DNA from: Trema orientale | Taxonomy: Eukaryota; Streptophyta; Magnoliopsida; Rosales; Cannabaceae | DNA: 64,000 nt | Direction of reading: 5' to 3' | NCBI GenBank assembly: GCA_002914845.1 | Contig: JXTC01000005.1 | Location: 673,904-737,903, forward strand | In this document: positions 21,493 through 33,164 of the stretch, piece by piece | How the letters are laid out: every line of letters starts with the position of its first letter | Numbering within the stretch: position 1 is the first letter of the stretch | Notes under the pieces: generated by a model | The model's input: the letters and a program-made list of their open reading frames with translations, nothing else | Told to the model about the DNA's origin: nothing | Database searches by the model: none | Position numbers and translations under genes: made by a program

Positions 21493-22689
21493 ATATTTTG
21501 GATAACTAGCTCAAAACTACAATGAGATAGAATTTGATTTTATTACAAAACTCAAAAATTGTTGTGCAGTCTCAGAGTAGAGTTGACATGTGAATGTATA
21601 ACCATAATAACCATAAATCGTTACAAAAGACATCGTGCAGTACAAAATGACAGTTTTGAATACAACTAATTATCCAATAATATAGTTGATCGTTTCTAAT
21701 TATGTAATGCGATCGAAATTGAACATAAATTGGCAGGACTTTGCTCTATTACAAGATATTAAATCCCAAAGACATAACAAAAAAACTTTTCTTGAATATA
21801 AAATGGTACATAAAGTTATTAGTTTGGACATGTTTGGAATCTTTTATTAAATAAACAATTACATGAAAGTGGCGACCTTACGTAGCCAAAGGTATCAAAA
21901 TGCGACAACAACAAGAAAAGAAGAATAATAAAACTAGAGAGTGATTTGAATCTTTCCAATGATTGAAAATGAAAAATTCTTGGAATTTTTTTTAAAAATT
22001 AATAAGAACAAAAATAACCAACTTAATCGAAACTTTATACATAAATTGTTTCTGAAATCAGTACAAAAACTTGCTAAAGAAACAAGATTTTGTTTGTAAA
22101 AATAGCCAACTCGCTATGTTGGAGACAAAATACTTGATGACCTACTAAGGTCAAAACTTTGTGGCGAGCCGGCGACCAAGAAAGATGACCAATAACTTGT
22201 CAGCAGTTTGTGAGGATTATTATGGGTCTCGATCTATAAGAAATGACTGCCTTTTCACTTCATTTTAATAACATGCCTGCCGCGTTTTTTCTTCTCTTCG
22301 CTGAATGGTTGCATTTGTTCAATTGAATTTGTACGTGTTAGGATTTTTATTTAGTAACTGTAACTATGTTATTAAATTCACATGACATATCTTAAATTTT
22401 TCCGAAAAAATAAAGTCACATATGTAACTCATTAAATAATGTCTCCTATATTGCTAATTAAGTAGGGTTGTTAGAAGATGTGAAGAAAAATTAGGGTTAA
22501 TGATACTAATAGCACTTGAATTATACATATAGTACCACTTTGTCCTATAAATTTTCAACTTACATAGTAATGATCCCTGAATTATGTAATTATTGAAATA
22601 ATAATCCTTTTGCCACAAACTACTAAATATTTAATATAAATAAGTCATTATAGAGCACACGATTTAGTAACTGTGATCAGATTCTAAGG
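21493..22689. other. AT-rich intergenic DNA
   Basis: No gene, RNA or clear repeat seen. Confidence 0.4.
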
Positions 22690-23120
22690 GCCTATTTGGT
22701 ACTCTTTTTAAATTTGGTTTTTATGTTTTGAAAACTAAAAATATGAAAACAGGCCCATGAAAACTTGTTTGGTGGCCCTTTTTAAGTCCATAATTTGAAA
22801 ATTTTGCCAAAAAAAATCCTAAAATTTGAAAACAACAAATTTACATTTTCTAAAACTCATCTCTCCTATTCGGTCCATTCTCTCTCGAAGGAGACGCGGC
22901 CAACTCGAAGATCTCCGACCCGCCGGGGAAGTCAGCGAGGACTATATGACAGTGGACCTCTTCGACTTAATCATCACCATCGTCGTCTTCTTCTTCTCCG
23001 GCGGCAGCGACGGAGGGGCAGGGGTTGAAGCTTGGTTTAGTTCAATAGACCATGGGAGAACCCATGAAACTTGATTTGTTATATCAATAGAGGAGTTTCA
23101 GAATTTGCATTAAAAAATGG
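22690..23120. repeat. Possible transposon fragment with a GC-rich patch
   Basis: Begins gggcctatttggtactcttt, the kind of end found on PIF/Harbinger and related plant MITEs. No matching right end was found. The GC-rich stretch at 22880-23040 gives only short frames with no domain and could be captured or relic coding DNA. Confidence 0.25.
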
Positions 23121-23662
23121 AGGAATTTCAGGGAAAAAAAAATAGTAATATGCATTAATAAAAAAAATTTCAGATAAAGCTACCTCTGTTGCTGCTTGTT
23201 GTTTCTCCTTCTACTGAACCTGTCAAGCCAAGTAAAAGGTTTTTTCTTTTTTTTTCCTTTCTTCATTAATATTTGTATCAGTCTCTCTCTGTTTATAATT
23301 TTTCGTGTATAAATGGTCTCAGGTATATTTCTGAATATATGCATAATGTTCGATAAATTGTGCGACCGATATTTTCATGTATTGGAAAAATTTGAAAAAA
23401 GCGATTACTTTCTGAATTAATGGAAGAAACTATATGATGTAGTGTTTTTTTTTTTTTTTGGGAGGGGGGTTAGATTTAGGGGTGCATGCGTGAAGGCGAG
23501 ACAATTTTTTAAAACATTATCAGGTTTAATTCGTTTATTTATATGCATGTTTTTATTTTTTTAAAATGTTATCATGTTTAATTTTTTAAAACAAACTGGA
23601 GGAATTTCAGAAAAAAATATTAATATGCATTAATAAAAAAAAATCGGAATTTCTTACAAATT

Positions 23663-23750
23663 TTTCTCTCTCCACCCACCTTATAAATAAACCCCCTTTC
23701 AAAATTTAAAAATTCAATATTTTTTTAGCACACCCCCCTTTAAATTTTTT
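23663..23750. repeat. Direct repeat of the left arm of the element at 24426
   Basis: tttctctctccacccacctt through tttttttagcacacccccc recurs almost unchanged at 24473-24560, inside the MULE-like element. It is probably a fragment of a second copy. Confidence 0.6.
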
Positions 23751-24425
23751 AGTATGGAGGCATTTTCAATTGAGGGACTGAAGCACTACAGATATCGTGT
23801 TCTCTGTTATTTTTATAGTTTTAATTTATTTTAATCATCAAATCTAGCTACCACGAAATCTATAAATCTCATTGTTGATTAGTTTCACGCATCAATAATT
23901 AGCAATACTTTGCTCTATGATGTTTTTCCAGACTCTGTTCTAAATTATAAGCTATTTATTATGACAGTAAAGTCCCATACATAAGATTTTCTGAAAATTA
24001 CATCTATATATGGGGTCTATATATAGTCCATCAAGTGCAAATTTGGGCACTGATACCCCAAGCAAAAATGTAGATAGGCATATTTTTTAGTGCTCACTCT
24101 TCCCAAAAATACTTCGCGATTTTCAAACTCTTATCTTTATCTATGTGTAGTATTTTTTCTTTGACATGTAGCATTCTACTTGAGGTATGTAAAATTTTTG
24201 CTTTGGGCACTAGTGCCTCATTATTTAGGTAGGTATTATAACCGAGTCATATATAATTAACAATACTTAAATAATATTCTAACATTGTTGGCTTATTTTC
24301 TATGTTTTTGTCAATTGGCATAACTATCAAATATTTCAACTTATTAACTATAGTTTATAATGACCCTATGTATGATTTAGTAGAGGATTCAAATTTGATA
24401 TCTCTTTTTTTTTTAATAAATGAAA

Positions 24426-25286
24426 GGGTGGCTTTATTGTCACCCATTTTTTTTCTCTCTTCACCCCTCTTTTTTCTCTCTCCACCCACCTTGTAAATAA
24501 ATCCCCTTTCAAAATTTAAAAATTCAATATTTTTTTAGCACACCCCCTTTAAATTTTTCTTATTCTGAAATCAGACATCAATAAAAATGTCAAAAAAAAT
24601 TTCTCTTTCCACCTATTAATTTTAAAAATCTTTCCTTCATTTGCCTTCTTCTTCTTCAATTTTTTGAATTCTTAATATACTTTTACTTTGTGGATAAGAT
24701 AATTTTATACTTTTTTTGTTATACCTTTTCAACTACAATAATAGAACAACCAACTTTTTGATTTGAAATAATATGAATCACTTTTTTGGATTTTTCATCT
24801 ATTTCTAAAAAGTTACGGTCCTTGAATTATTTTTTAGGGTTTTGTAGATTTAGAGAGAGAGTTTATGAGTTAATTTTAAGGGTCTTAAAATTTTGATTAG
24901 GGATTAGGGTTCTTAAAATTTCAAGGGAAAGTTAGAGAGTGATTTTTTTTTTTTTTTATAGTTCTTAAAATTTTGAGAGAAAGATTGAGAGTGAGAGATT
25001 CATTTCATCAAAATCACTATAATTTAGGATTCAATGTACGTTCATCTATGACAACTAAATTTAGTTTTTTTTAAAAGAAAGTTGTTTGAGGTACTTTTTA
25101 GATAATTTGTTATATCAATTGTGTTTGAGGGAGCGTGTGAAGAAAAAAAAAAATATTTTAATTAAGAAAATATTCTAGTTACAATATTTTTGTGTCTATT
25201 TATGTAATTTTATTTAAGATTATTTTTGTAACATATTAATTAGTAAATGGTGGGTGAGAAGGAAAAAAAAAGGGCTATTGCCACCC
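24426..25286. mobile_element. MULE-like nonautonomous element, 861 bp
   Basis: The left end gggtggctttattgtcaccc and the right end (reverse complement gggtggcaatagccc) are inverted. Flanks taaatgaaa (24417-24425) and taaaagaaa (25287-25295) form a 9-bp target duplication with one mismatch, the length expected for Mutator-like elements. No transposase; the interior is T-rich and noncoding. Confidence 0.55.
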
Positions 25287-25437
25287 TAAAAGAAATTTCA
25301 TTTCAATTAATAATGATCCAATATAAAGATCAATTTACAAAGATATGATAACACTAAATAACTGACTAAACTATTGATTCTTACTGACAAATAAGAAAGA
25401 AAAATAATGCATGAAATATATAAAATAACATGCACAT

Positions 25438-25693
25438 AAGGAGTATAATTAGACTGCCACTATAGATACCTCTTTCATTCTTTCAAAACGTTTACCAACA
25501 CTTCTTGAGTTAGTTTGTTTGACAGATGTGAAAATAAATCTTCCACAAATATCGATCTTCGACTTAAGGAGTATAATTAGACCGCCACTATAGATACCTC
25601 TTTCATTCTTTCAAAATGTCTACCAACACTTCTTGAGTTAGTTTGTTTGGCAAATATGAAAATAAATCTTCCATAAATATCGATCTTCGACTA
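25438..25693. repeat. 128-bp tandem duplication carrying an F-box-like fragment
   Basis: Two copies, 25438-25565 and 25566-25693, each with gtataattaga.cgccact and tcttgagttagtttgtttg. On the minus strand the right copy reads SYLPNKLTQEVLVDILKE and the left copy SNKLTQEVLVNVLKE, then stop. This resembles the first helix of plant F-box domains (LP.EL..EIL..LP). Only that beginning is present. Confidence 0.55.
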
Positions 25694-26587
25694 AAAAAGT
25701 TCTTCCTGATTTGGATCATATATGAACTATCAAATCTAAAAAAAATAACAAAAAAACATACAAAAACATATATTTTAATAAATGCTTTTTTTCTCAGGTA
25801 AACATTAATACATATTTTTACCAAAGAAAAAAAATAACAAAAAGCCACATATGAATGGTCAACGGTGAATCTTCTTTCAAAAAATTATGTCTCCACATCT
25901 TTAAATCTAATTTTATTTAATATTATGTTACTCTGAGAACGTGCACTATTATATGTTTTAACTTATCATATTAGTCTATGCATGCTTCATGGATATAAAT
26001 AACACTCATATGTCCTTAAAACAATATATCTTAATCATCCAGAAAAAGAAAAACATATTTTTCTTGTTATGCACGGGTGTTTATCGGTCTACATCCAATT
26101 TATTTTTGTGTATCTATCATTCGATCCAAGATTAGATACGTTTTTTAGATAACCGATCTAATCTATTAGTACACAGTGAATCTACTAATTAAATCCAATT
26201 GAATATTCAATCCAATATTCAATTGGACTGAATCGGACGGTTGTGAGTTTTTGAGATTCAATTTTAGGCCAAAAACTTATAAGCGTATATCTAATCTCAA
26301 ATTTTGTAGAATAAAATAATTCAAAGTCATATAGTAAGATTATTTGAAATTTCTCTCAAAAAATGAGATATATCAAAATATAAATTTTAAAGTTCTAAAT
26401 ATTAAAAACAAAAATTATATGTCTCATTAAGTCTGAATGGATAATTAACACAAAAATTCAATAGTTTCACAAGAGACAATTATTTAAAAAAAACAATAAA
26501 AATAATAATAATAAAGGTGTGGTCATGTGTGGGTAGTCATGCACCATCAGTTGGAAAACATAATAGGGAGAAAGGAAATTGTAAAAA
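25694..26587. other. AT-rich intergenic DNA
   Basis: No gene. 26080-26290 (ggtgtttatcggtctacatc, ccgatctaatct) and 28420-28480 on the other side of the Pack-MULE share short motifs, so an older element may have been split by it; not proven. Confidence 0.3.
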
Positions 26588-27060
26588 AAAAAATAAGAGA
26601 AAATTGCGACAAAAGTACCTATTTTTAGTCAAAATTTACATTTTAATATCCGATCTTTTTTTCTGACGGCAATAATACATTCCGTCCAAATTTTGTAGCA
26701 ACCGTTAAACTTTTCCGTTAAGTGCCACTCAAGGGACATGTGTCGCCATATGAGCTATTATGTCATTTTTAAAATATAAGAAAATGAATAAAAATTTAGA
26801 AAAATGAAAAATAAACTCAAAAATGGAAATAAATAAGTTTAAAAAAATAAAAAACCCATCTTATTTTTCTTCACTCCGTCTCTCTCTCTCAAATTCTTCT
26901 TCTCCAAAATCCACCATTAATTGAGGAAAATCCATCTCTCTCTGTCTCTCTGTGTCTCTTTCTTTTTTTTTTTTTTCCAGCTCAAATTTTCCCGAGAAAC
27001 AAAATCACGGAAAATGAAATTATTCAAGACCCCGTTGATGTTCTAATGCTTACTTTGTAG

Positions 27061-27355
27061 GCATGGGAGCTGCTTACGGGAAAGCAAAGAGCATGGATAG
27101 ACATGAGTGTCAATTGGAGCGATGAGGCCAAAGCTTATAGTGAATTCGATCGTGCCAGTGGTTAATTATGGCAGGAGTTTTGGGGATCTATTGCTTGATT
27201 ATTGTTGTTATTATCAATACTGGAATTTACCCTAAGGCCAAATCGTACCATCTCATTGATGGGTATGCCCACTTGTCTTCTGGTCTCAATTGTGGACTTG
27301 CTGACCTCTTTTCTGGAATTGCTATTGGGATTGTTGGCGATGCCAGAGTTATAAA
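27061..27355 (+). pseudogene. Captured V-type H+-ATPase proteolipid (subunit c) exon
   Basis: After an intact-looking acceptor (tactttgtag) the sequence matches an internal exon of subunit c: CMGAAYGKAKS, then a frame-shifted stretch, then [38 protein letters not shown] and [11 protein letters not shown], followed by a donor (gtaagt). The functional protein has [19 protein letters not shown] and [11 protein letters not shown]. This covers the end of helix 2 and helix 3 only; helix 4 with the essential Glu is absent. The upstream half has shifts while 63 codons from 27168 stay open. Carried inside the Pack-MULE at 26597-28350. Confidence 0.88.
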
Positions 27356-27576
27356 GTAAGTACAGTATTAGGAAATTATATATCAAGATGTTTATGGGAC
27401 TTGTTATTTATAGTGTATGTATACTTATGTTTGTTAATCGAAGCTAAATTTTTAATTTTCTTTCCTTGTCTGGTAGATAGAATCAATGGATATAATCCCA
27501 GAATTGGTTATTATGGTATTGAATTACTGGGTTTGGTACTAAAGCTCTGAATCGTTTTGTGTTGTGTATATATATA

Positions 27577-27714
27577 TTTTTTACTATTTGTGTCCTATAT
27601 TGCTGAAAGAAAAATCCAGATAGATTTTCCTTCATTAATGGTAGACTTTTTACTATTTGTGTCCTATATTGCTCAAATGTAAACCCAGATGGATTTTCCT
27701 TCAGTAACTGAAAC
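27577..27714. repeat. 69-bp imperfect tandem repeat within the Pack-MULE
   Basis: tactatttgtgtcctatatt and the following gattttccttca occur twice, 69 bases apart (27582 and 27651). The origin of this interior part is not recognised. A second splice-acceptor-like ccttgtctggtag lies just before at about 27478. Confidence 0.6.
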
Positions 27715-28359
27715 AGAGAGTGTGAAGAAGAAGAAGAGTACTTTTTTTTTTAAGTATTATGGAGAATCAATGCGAGTTGGATGTGCCTAGACCCAATTCA
27801 AAAGTCAGTTATTTGTGTTCTTGGGTGCTCTTTTTAGTTAATTAAAGCATTGTGTTTCTTATTTAATTTTTGTTTCGAAAGAAATAAAATATGTTTTGAA
27901 CCAGTTTTTGCTCAAGAAGCCAGACGATCCCAAGGTGAGAATGTGGTGTTTGACTCTTGTTTTAATAACAATTTTTCTTTTTTATTTTTTTAAATTATAT
28001 ATATATTATCATCTATATATTCTACTTTTCGTTTATTTTTTTAAAACTTTTTTTTTTTGAATTTATCTTAATTGATTTCCTTTTTTTGAAATTATTTTAA
28101 TTTTTTGAACTTATTTATTTCTTTTTTTGAGTTTATTTTTCATTTTTCTAATTTTTATTCATTTTCTTACGTTTTAAAAATGACGTAATACCTCAGATGG
28201 CGACACGTGTCCTTTAAAGTGGCACTTAACGGAAAAATTTAACGGTTGCTACAAAATTTGGATGGAAGGTATTATTGCTGTCAGAAAAAAAGATCGGGTA
28301 TTAAAATGTAAATTTTGACTAAAAATTGATATTTTTGCTGCAATTTTCCTAAAAAATAA

Positions 28360-29041
28360 TATATTTAAGTATATATTAGTTTGTTGATTGGATGTTTATA
28401 CATTGAAGCCACCGATGACCAATCTAATCTAGTTATAATGAAATAATGATCCGATCAAATCCAATTCTAAGTAGTTTAAGCGTATAATTCCAGCAAAAAA
28501 AAAAAAAAAAAAAGAGTATAAATTAATTTGGTTGGTCTTTTTTTTTTTTCTTAACATTTGCACACTCAATGTTATGTGTCAAATCAAAAGAGCGAAAAAA
28601 AAAAAATCACATGCACTAATTTTTGAGGCCTCCATAAATTAAGCTTTCACAATCTCAACTGCCCTCCCGCTCCCTAAGGTTCTTAGCTAGACTGACTTTT
28701 ATTATTGTTTCCATCAATATATATCCTAACTCTAGCTACATATATGTATATCACGTGGACCGGCACACAATTTCTATAACAGTTGACTATCATGAGCATT
28801 CCATAATAATTATTAATATTATTATTTTCCCTTAAAAAATTATATTATTATTATCTGCATCGTTTTCACTCAATGTAGAGAAAAAATAAATTGCACACTT
28901 TGATAATTTTTAATTACGAGCTAAAATAAATAAAAAGTAATAATAATAATAATGATGATGATGTGATTTTATTGCCATTTTTATACGAGAATAAAATCAC
29001 ATTACATCAGCTCTTTCGAGAAAAAAATAATAGTACGTAAC
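28360..29041. other. AT-rich intergenic DNA
   Basis: No gene. A small hairpin at about 28955-29010 pairs gatgtgattttatt with aataaaatcacat. Confidence 0.4.
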
Positions 29042-29049
29042 AATACAAG

Positions 29050-30414
29050 CAGTGGCAGAACTAGAAATCTTTTTTAGGGGGGCAAAAATATAAATAAAAT
29101 TTTAGCCTGCTTAAATAAAGATTCAATAAAGGTAAATTTACTTACATATTTTTTAAATTTATATCAAACATTTAGATTATATTCTAAAATTAGTTTTCCT
29201 AACTTCGTATTTGTAATTAGATATGTAAAGGTATATAAAGGTGATTCTCACATTATTTGATGTTATATTATCATTATTTTCTCGTGTATAGAATATAAAG
29301 TTCAATTTTCATTTAAAATACCTTCTAAATTAGATTTAAAAATCTCACATATTTTATAAAATCTATGAACTAGGAGAAGAAAACAAAAATGATATAAGAT
29401 ATACAAATATATTGTTTTTTACATATAATACATATGTATTACGAATAAAACATCAAAACTAAATATGCAGGTGAACTAAAAATCTTTTTAAATGTACAAA
29501 TATAAAATATATGGATAAATTTACCAATAAATATGTCTATAAATATACACAAATCTCTCACGTATCTATTACCTAATATAATATAACAATCGCTAGTTGT
29601 TTAAACCAATAAATTTAAAGAAATGAATGAGTTGTTGATAAAAATTAGAGAGAAAAAAATAGTAGTAAAAAGAGATGAAGATAAGCCATTAGAAATTCCA
29701 AATTAAAGAGAATGATAATATTAAGATTAGAAAAAAAAAACTAATCTAATTTTAATTGAGGTTAAACGTAAAAAAAATTAAATTTAGTAAGAAAAATTAA
29801 GAACTCATTGATTTAATATATAAGGGTTTTTGGCATGATTAGTCCCTGAATTTTTTGATGATTTGCAATGTATCCCCTGAACTTTTTTTTTGGCAATTAG
29901 GACCCTGAATTTAGGATTTTTGGCATGACTAGCCCCTGAATTTTTCGTTGATTTGCAATTTATTCTTTAATTGTTTAAAATTTTGAATTTCAAAACTATT
30001 TTTTCCCCTCCAAACTCCCATTTGTTATTTTTGTCTCTAAACCAAGTGAGATAACCATTATGCCCTTAAAAAATTTGCACATCACTCAAGGGATCAAATC
30101 AGCCAAAAATTCAAGGGTTAATCATGCCAAAAATCCTAAATTCAGGGTCCTAATTGCCAAAAAAAAAGTTCAAGGGATACATTGCAATCAACGAAAAATT
30201 CAGGGGCTAATCATGCTAAAAATTCTAAATTCAGGGTCCTAATTGCCAAAAAAAATTCAGAAGATACGTTGCAAAATATCGAAAAATTCAGGGACTAATC
30301 ATGTCAAAAACCCAATATGTAAATATATACTATATATATAATTGTAAGGATTTTTTTGAAAAAAAATCCAGGGGGGACAAATGCCCCCCTTGGCTTAACG
30401 TGGCTCCGCCACTG
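29050..30414. mobile_element. hAT-type nonautonomous element with nested insertion
   Basis: The left end cagtggcagaactag and the right end ggctccgccactg form short inverted repeats, and ggggggca blocks sit inside both ends. A perfect 8-bp target duplication aatacaag flanks it (29042-29049 and 30415-30422), as expected for hAT elements. No transposase is present. A 490-bp MULE-like element sits inside (29824-30313), so the host element is the older of the two. Confidence 0.75.
29824..30313. mobile_element. MULE-like foldback element, 490 bp, nested in the hAT element
   Basis: Ends gggtttttggcatgattagt and the inverse actaatcatgtcaaaaaccc. Flanks aatatataa and aatatgtaa (29815-29823, 30314-30322) are a 9-bp duplication with one mismatch. 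Each arm holds two tandem copies of a roughly 100-bp unit (cctgaatttttcg.tgatttgcaat..., ggcaattaggaccctgaat), giving long stems. Apparent open frames here are part of the repeat. Confidence 0.75.
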
Positions 30415-30422
30415 AATACAAG

Positions 30423-30952
30423 TTAATTTCGCTTTACCAAAGTTTGAATTGAAATCCGATAGTTGTGACATGTATCAAATGAGGGACCAGATATTAGGAG
30501 GCTACCACTAATAATTGAGTACTTCAACTCGAAAGGCTTTGATCATTGAATGGAAGGGAAATGGATCATGAGTCTATGAGCAAGATCACCTTTAATTCAG
30601 AATTACTTATTTAGGATTGTCATAAATAATTATGAGAGATAGTCATATAAATTTTAATAAACGTAGAAATAAACCCAAGTCCAATTCTCTGGATGGTGTT
30701 GGATTACTATTGCCAGAGGATATATGAGCTTACAATTTTGCATTTATGTTAACAAGAGTTCTAAATAGTCTTTTTTAGTCAAAAATAATAAAAAAATAGT
30801 TCTAATTAAATATTCTTTATTTAGATCATTGTTGGTCTTTAAATAAGTATTGATTTATGGTTCTCATTTATTTTCATTTTTGGAGGTAGGACTAGGTGAG
30901 GGAGAGAGCCAATAATCCACAATAGTTAACTACAGTAACCTTCTTTTGACGT
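30423..30952. other. Intergenic DNA
   Basis: No gene or repeat recognised. Confidence 0.4.
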
Positions 30953-30968
30953 ATCTTTCCCTTGATAG

Positions 30969-31129
30969 TTTTTTTTTTAAAAATTAAAAATAGGGCTTAA
31001 CTAATTACCACTACTTACTACAAATTAAAGGAAAATGACATACACACTACCAAGGTTTGAACCCCTAACCCCCCAAACACACACACACAACCCTCAAACC
31101 TTGGACTAACTGAACTAGCCCCAGTTGGC
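30969..31129 (-). mobile_element. tRNA-derived SINE, 161 bp, with perfect 16-bp target duplication
   Basis: On the minus strand it starts ccaactggggctagttcagt with an A-box-like TAGTTCAGTTAG (31117-31106) and a B box GGTTCAAACC (31063-31054) about 42 bases later, as in RNA polymerase III promoters. It ends in an A-rich 3' tail at 30969. The flanks are identical: atctttcccttgatag at 30953-30968 and 31130-31145. A (gt)n run lies between the boxes. The perfect target duplication points to recent insertion. Confidence 0.85.
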
Positions 31130-31145
31130 ATCTTTCCCTTGATAG

Positions 31146-31812
31146 CTTACTTATTACATAATTCCTCTTCCTCATTTTTTTTTTCCCATTTTTTGGTTTA
31201 TGTTGGGATATTTATTGGGTCTGAGTGGCCTGACAGGTGTCGGACCTGCCTAGTTTGGATATTGGAACTGTATTTTGGTCCGATTAAAGTACACTACTTT
31301 ATGTAATTAACGGATTAGACTAGTGCTTTGTAACAAATTCTACCATTTTTTTCAGGGGTTTTTTAACGAGAAAGTATACTTTTTTGTCTCCGAAAAATAA
31401 AAGGACTTGTTCATTCGTGTAAAATGAAAATAGAATTTCTAGAAAAATAGACCCATGACATTATTTTTTGAAAGGGAAAAAAAAAAAAACTTCAACAAAT
31501 TGGAGAGATCTATTTAGGGAGACAAAAAGAAAGACCAGGATTTTAATTTTCAGTTTAGATGAGACAGAAGAGTTAAAGTTTCTTGAAAAAACAAAAATTA
31601 AAGTCTTCATATAGATACATTTTTATGATTTTGTGGCAATCACGTAGAGAAGGAAATAATAAGAACTCACATAGCTAGTAATATAAAGCATCGTCGACGT
31701 ACGTAGTATATGTAATCTTATTAATGTTTGGATATAGACAAAATTCAATGCTATATCCTCTTGATAGTACAAATTCATCAATGTAAAATTGTAAATTAGA
31801 CCCCCAGCAGAC
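31146..31812. other. Intergenic DNA before the gap
   Basis: No gene or repeat recognised. Confidence 0.4.
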
Positions 31813-32293
31813 NNNNNNNNNNNNNNNNNNNNNNNNNNNNNNNNNNNNNNNNNNNNNNNNNNNNNNNNNNNNNNNNNNNNNNNNNNNNNNNNNNNNNNNN
31901 NNNNNNNNNNNNNNNNNNNNNNNNNNNNNNNNNNNNNNNNNNNNNNNNNNNNNNNNNNNNNNNNNNNNNNNNNNNNNNNNNNNNNNNNNNNNNNNNNNNN
32001 NNNNNNNNNNNNNNNNNNNNNNNNNNNNNNNNNNNNNNNNNNNNNNNNNNNNNNNNNNNNNNNNNNNNNNNNNNNNNNNNNNNNNNNNNNNNNNNNNNNN
32101 NNNNNNNNNNNNNNNNNNNNNNNNNNNNNNNNNNNNNNNNNNNNNNNNNNNNNNNNNNNNNNNNNNNNNNNNNNNNNNNNNNNNNNNNNNNNNNNNNNNN
32201 NNNNNNNNNNNNNNNNNNNNNNNNNNNNNNNNNNNNNNNNNNNNNNNNNNNNNNNNNNNNNNNNNNNNNNNNNNNNNNNNNNNNNNNNNNNNN
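31813..32293. other. Assembly gap (481 N)
   Basis: Unknown bases; the right edge is a poly-A run, which may explain the assembly break. Confidence 0.99.
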
Positions 32294-32748
32294 AAAAAAA
32301 AAAAAAGAAAGATAGGAAACAAGAATTTGTTGATTACATAATTAGTTAGTTATACATTAAAAAAATTGGTTAAAATAGTTAATCTAGGGGGGAAAAAAAA
32401 AGAGAATACGTGTAAGAATAAAATTTTAAAAAAGAAAGAAAAATAAATTTGTATATAATAAAAAATGAGAATAAAAACACAGGAATGGAATAGGAATGAA
32501 AACAAAAAGAAATAGAATGGGAATGAAAATAAAGAGTCCAACTCATAGGTCACCAACAAGTTACCAGTTTTTTTTTTTCATGAATAACTTTCTATATTTA
32601 TATAGGTATTAATTACATTTTTTTTTGGTAAAATTACTAATATTATTATAACCATCAGATGAACATCCAATGATTCAAATTAGAGTACCCATTCATAGAG
32701 CAAAAACAAAAAACTCCATTGAAACATCACCCTATATTATATATATAT

Positions 32749-32987
32749 GGGCACCAATCCAGTAGGTATTTTTTTTTTCCTATGCATAGGTATCAATTTG
32801 GCCAATAAAAATTTTTTTTGCACATTTTTTTATATTAAAAAGTAAGAGAGAGAAATAGCATTAATGATGCACATCTTTTCATGCACATCATTATAGCCGT
32901 TAGATCGTTATTAGATGATGATCCAACGGCTAAAAAAAAATACCTACATATAGGTTAAAAAAAAAAAATACCTACTGAATTGACAAC
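32749..32987. mobile_element. MITE-like element, family M (copy M3)
   Basis: Left end gggcaccaatccagtaggta, right end tacctactgaattgac, with T/A tracts inside and gccgttagatcgttattaga/gatgatccaacggct forming an inner stem. TA repeats flank both sides. Confidence 0.65.
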
Positions 32988-33051
32988 TTATATATATATA
33001 GGGTTTCCCACATCGAAAGACTAATATTGGGGCTCTTGTGACATTGAGTAT

Positions 33052-33164
33052 CTAATTAATAACTTCCTTTTACCTTACTTATAATTTGTTTAACTTTCTT
33101 TTACCTTAGTTATAATTTGTTTTAGGCGAAATTATAAGTAAGGTAAAAGGAAGTTATTAATTAG
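33052..33164. repeat. Perfect 36-bp inverted repeat with a third partial arm
   Basis: 33052-33087 is the exact reverse complement of 33129-33164. The 41-base loop holds an imperfect direct copy of the left arm (aactttcttttaccttagtt), so the right arm could pair with either. It lies 65 bases after MITE M3. Function unknown. Confidence 0.9.

Larger units (their letters stand above)
26597..28350. mobile_element. Pack-MULE, 1754 bp, with V-ATPase subunit c exon
   Basis: Terminal inverted repeats of about 250 bp: the left end gagaaaattgcgacaaaagt runs on through cattttaatatccgatc, ccgttaaacttttccgttaa and a tgtgtcgccatatgagc block; the right end is its inverse with few mismatches. It is flanked by 9-bp aaaaaataa on both sides (26588-26596, 28351-28359), the Mutator-type target length, though the motif is low-complexity. 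No transposase. The interior carries host gene DNA with splice sites (27061-27355), making it a Pack-MULE. The similarity of the arms suggests moderate age. Confidence 0.8.

Noticed and set aside
28955-29010. Short hairpin considered as a microRNA precursor
   Set aside because: Stem too short and AT-rich; nothing sets it apart from chance pairing.
30060-30242. 60-codon frame with internal repeats
   Set aside because: Lies within the arm of the nested MULE-like element and reflects its tandem units.
31675-32322. A 215-codon frame on the minus strand
   Set aside because: Most of it is the 481-base gap; the readable ends show no domain.
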